A DNA stretch of 64,000 nucleotides from Crocinitomicaceae bacterium (lineage in GTDB: Bacteria > Bacteroidota > Bacteroidia > Flavobacteriales_D > Crocinitomicaceae), in the NCBI GenBank assembly GCA_016719925.1, contig JADJYC010000015.1, positions 1-64,000 of the forward strand, in the 5' to 3' direction. The first letter of the stretch is position 1. Every line of letters begins with the position of its first letter. The notes beneath the pieces were generated by a model. It saw only the letters and a program-made list of their open reading frames with translations, was not told where the DNA came from and did no database searches. Shown here in pieces: positions 62,082-64,000 of this stretch. A program made the translations under genes and the position numbers.

Positions 62082-62480
62082 TTATCTGATGGAAACCGTT
62101 ATTTGTCCGTTAACTGCTTCAATGGTTAAAAAGACAACACTTGTTACTTGCTTAGATTTATGGGTTGCAGGTTTCCAGCTAAGTTTTTTAATTTCTGATT
62201 CAAAAAGTCCTTGAGCAGCACTGTCAATGGTTCCCCGCTGATAGGACAGGTTAGTTACTTCTCCGTTACAAGTGACAAAAAATTTGAATACAGCCGAATG
62301 AGTTCCTTTTTTTAACTTCTCAGTCAGTACACTTTTAAAAACACCGGTTACATCTTCAGTGATACAACTTACTCTTACTTCAGGGTCAGCTAAAGGAAGG
62401 TCATTGCACGTTTGTTTTGTATCCTGTGCAGAAAGTTGCAGACTGAAAGCTAAAAACAGCATTGAGAAAAAGATTTTCAT
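62082..62480 (-). CDS. Secreted protein resembling a TonB C-terminal domain
   Basis: 132 residues with signal peptide (MKIFFSMLFLAFSLQLSAQ). The end FVTCNGEVTNLSYQRGT...LSWKPATHKSKQVTSVVFLTIEA has the W.PA...K.V....  pattern of TonB C-terminal domains, but there is no membrane anchor or proline-rich linker. Likely a periplasmic protein of that fold. Confidence 0.55.
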   Translation of the reverse strand: MKIFFSMLFLAFSLQLSAQDTKQTCNDLPLADPEVRVSCITEDVTGVFKSVLTEKLKKGTHSAVFKFFVTCNGEVTNLSYQRGTIDSAAQGLFESEIKKLSWKPATHKSKQVTSVVFLTIEAVNGQITVSIR

Positions 62481-62526
62481 GTGTGATTTTTTTAGTTAAA
62501 CGAAAATAGTATTGTGATAGTTGTCT

Positions 62527-63639
62527 TTAATTAATATCTACTTCACAACTGATTGGGCTGTGATCTGAAAATTCCACATCATGCGTAGTAAAGTTGGCAC
62601 TGATGACAGAAGGAGAATGAAAAATATAATCGATCCGGTTGGCAGGCATTTTTCCAATATAACTTCTGCCAATTCCGTTGCCTGATTCCACAAAAGCGTC
62701 ATTCAGCTGATTATTCAATTGTCTGTAGCAGTATGAAACCGGTGTATCATTTACGTCTCCGCAAAAAATAACCGGATAGGGTGATTTTTCTACTTCTGCC
62801 ATAATGGTTTCAATTTGCAGCGCTCTTTTTTCAAAAGCTGATTTTAATCTTTGCACAATCCGTTTCTCATCTTCTGTGTCTGCATATCTGTCTTCTTCAG
62901 CATTCTCATCAAACAGTTCGTAATCATCCTGCTGAAAACGAATGGACCCAATGTGAGCGTTGAAAACACGCACCGTATCTTTTTCAATGACGATATCTGA
63001 ATAAATACAAAAGTTGTTTTTGTCATTGCTGAACGGTATTTCTCCTTTGCTGATGATCGGATATTTTGAAAATGTGGCTACACCAAAATATTTTTCGTCC
63101 AGCATTTTATGTGTGTAGCGCTCATGATAATAATCCATTTCAAGAATTTTTACCATGGTATCTTTGGTGACAAATTCTTTTCCGCCTTCCTGATGATAGA
63201 ATTCCTGAAAACAAATGATCTCAGGATTTTCATCTTTCAGAAACTGGAAAATGCCGTTTCTTTTTTCAGTTCTGTTTTCCAAATCATACAAATTGAAAAT
63301 TTTCACGTTGAAAGACATAATTTTTACCGGTTTTATCAGATCCGGCTGAATGAGTGTAAACGCAACAAAATGTCTGAGATGATTGAATCCAAGCAGCAGG
63401 GTGATAGCCGGAATCAGCATCCATTTTCGTTTAATAAATAACCAAAGCACCAGAAAAATCAGGGTAAACAATAACCAAACCGGATAAGACAAACCAAAAA
63501 ATGCAAACCAGGCAAAATCAGCCGGAGAAATATGAGTTGCCAAATAAGATGCAAACATGCCGGCTGATACCAGAATATTCAGCCAGAGTAAAATCCGAAC
63601 AAACCAGTTTGACTTTAAATTATTTTCGCTGGCTTTCAT
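62527..63639 (-). CDS. Endonuclease/exonuclease/phosphatase-family membrane protein
   Basis: 370 residues. Three N-terminal membrane segments (~15-90), then an EEP domain: KIMSFNVKIFNLY, EIICFQEFYH, FNAHIGSIRF, VIFCGDVNDTPVS and FSDHSPISCEV, with the conserved Glu, Asp-Asn and Asp-His. Similar to periplasm-facing DNase or phospholipase-type proteins of Bacteroidota. Overlaps the rhomboid gene by 20 bases. Confidence 0.88.
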   Translation of the reverse strand: MKASENNLKSNWFVRILLWLNILVSAGMFASYLATHISPADFAWFAFFGLSYPVWLLFTLIFLVLWLFIKRKWMLIPAITLLLGFNHLRHFVAFTLIQPDLIKPVKIMSFNVKIFNLYDLENRTEKRNGIFQFLKDENPEIICFQEFYHQEGGKEFVTKDTMVKILEMDYYHERYTHKMLDEKYFGVATFSKYPIISKGEIPFSNDKNNFCIYSDIVIEKDTVRVFNAHIGSIRFQQDDYELFDENAEEDRYADTEDEKRIVQRLKSAFEKRALQIETIMAEVEKSPYPVIFCGDVNDTPVSYCYRQLNNQLNDAFVESGNGIGRSYIGKMPANRIDYIFHSPSVISANFTTHDVEFSDHSPISCEVDIN

Positions 63640-64000
63640 TGAACAAAAAATCTTTTTCTTCTTTGGTCAGTCCTTCGTATCCTTTTTTGCCAATCTTTTC
63701 AAGAATGGCGTCTAATCTCTCCTGGCGAAGTTTTTTATTGACATTGAATTCTTCGTCGGTCATGTTTTTGGTTTGACTTCCTCCCTGATGTACTTTCATT
63801 TTGGGTTTTCTATTGAAAGACAATTTGGGTGCTTTAAACCATCCAAAAAACCGATCAGCGTAATGCATAAAATGTTTGGATGAGTCAACTCCTATAATGG
63901 ATACTGCTCCAAAAATTACACCGCCAAGATGAGCAAAGTGAGCTATGTTGGATTCGTTACCCGCCTGTTGTTCAGTGATACCGGTTAGATCGGTAAGAAT
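63620..64000 (-). CDS. Rhomboid intramembrane protease, C-terminal part
   Basis: Partial, running off the right edge. The frame reads NESNIAHFAHLGGVIFGAVS (the HxxHLGG helix with a catalytic His of rhomboids) and ends with a helical tail KMKVHQGGSQ...DAILEKIGKKGYEGLTKEEK common to Bacteroidota rhomboids (DUF6576-type). The catalytic Ser lies beyond the window. Confidence 0.88.
   Translation of the reverse strand: MLTDLTGITEQQAGNESNIAHFAHLGGVIFGAVSIIGVDSSKHFMHYADRFFGWFKAPKLSFNRKPKMKVHQGGSQTKNMTDEEFNVNKKLRQERLDAILEKIGKKGYEGLTKEEKDFLFNESQRK

Noticed and set aside
1..64000. CRISPR arrays, tRNAs, rRNAs, prophage or insertion sequences
   Set aside because: No spaced direct repeats, cloverleaf-type stretches, integrase or transposase frames were seen on either strand by eye.

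Overview
The window comes from an A+T-rich member of the Bacteroidota, most likely order Flavobacteriales. A Crocinitomicaceae or Fluviicola-like lineage is a guess from general resemblance only. The evidence is the number of secreted proteins with type IX secretion (T9SS) C-terminal sorting domains (motif YPNP followed by a beta-rich tail), the phylum-specific DUF4295 small protein beside rpmG/rpmB, DUF5686, DUF2911 and DUF4197 proteins, and many TAnnTTTG -7 promoter boxes (two with a TTTG -33 box 18-19 bases upstream) in place of TATAAT promoters. No rRNA, tRNA, CRISPR array, prophage or classical insertion sequence was seen.

Layout. 1-6.6 kb: secreted T9SS cargo, including a thermolysin-like M4 protease with five tandem ~70-residue repeats. 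6.8-9.2 kb: an MFS exporter, a DUF2911/TPR protein and a small orphan. 9.5-14.1 kb: a cell-envelope block (outer-membrane barrel with Ca-binding and SPOR repeats, TPR/PD40 protein, EI24 membrane protein). 14.2-20 kb: a VWA membrane protein and a large secreted amidase. 20.0-20.5 kb: a candidate small RNA and a cold-shock gene. 20.5-24.7 kb: small membrane proteins and a paired TPM / TPR-LemA locus. 24.7-31.7 kb: S4 protein, MeaB, CBS protein, phasin-like coiled coil with an AarF kinase, and secreted proteins. 31.8-36.2 kb: an island of G-rich palindromic elements around a DUF559 nuclease gene, between a cupin gene, a T9SS gene and pruA. 36.2-41 kb: core genes apaG, rimO, ftsY, DUF4295, rpmG, rpmB and cinA. 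41-50.5 kb: DUF4197 lipoprotein, secreted proteins, a glycosyltransferase, pheT and a large T9SS beta-propeller protein. 50.6-64 kb: lipA with a barrel gene, osmC, cvpA, rseP, DUF5686, an M1 peptidase, a POT peptide transporter, a nuclease/phosphatase and the end of a rhomboid protease.

A dominant technical signal runs through the window. About twenty genes, several of them essential (pheT, ftsY) and a cold-shock gene among them, are split by single-base length errors, mostly a missing base in an A/T or G/C run. Adding the base back restores a textbook protein. This looks like residual long-read assembly error rather than mass pseudogenization, so broken genes are given here as one whole gene with the break positions noted. 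Three further genes carry in-frame stops, and rpmB lacks its first ~28 codons.

The most unusual biology is the G-rich palindrome / DUF559 unit at 32.3-34.5 kb (a possible REP-like mobile unit), the TPR-LemA plus zinc-ribbon TPM pair at 21.7-24.7 kb, the barrel-TSP3-SPOR protein at 9.6-11.7 kb, and the possible small RNA at 20.03-20.12 kb.
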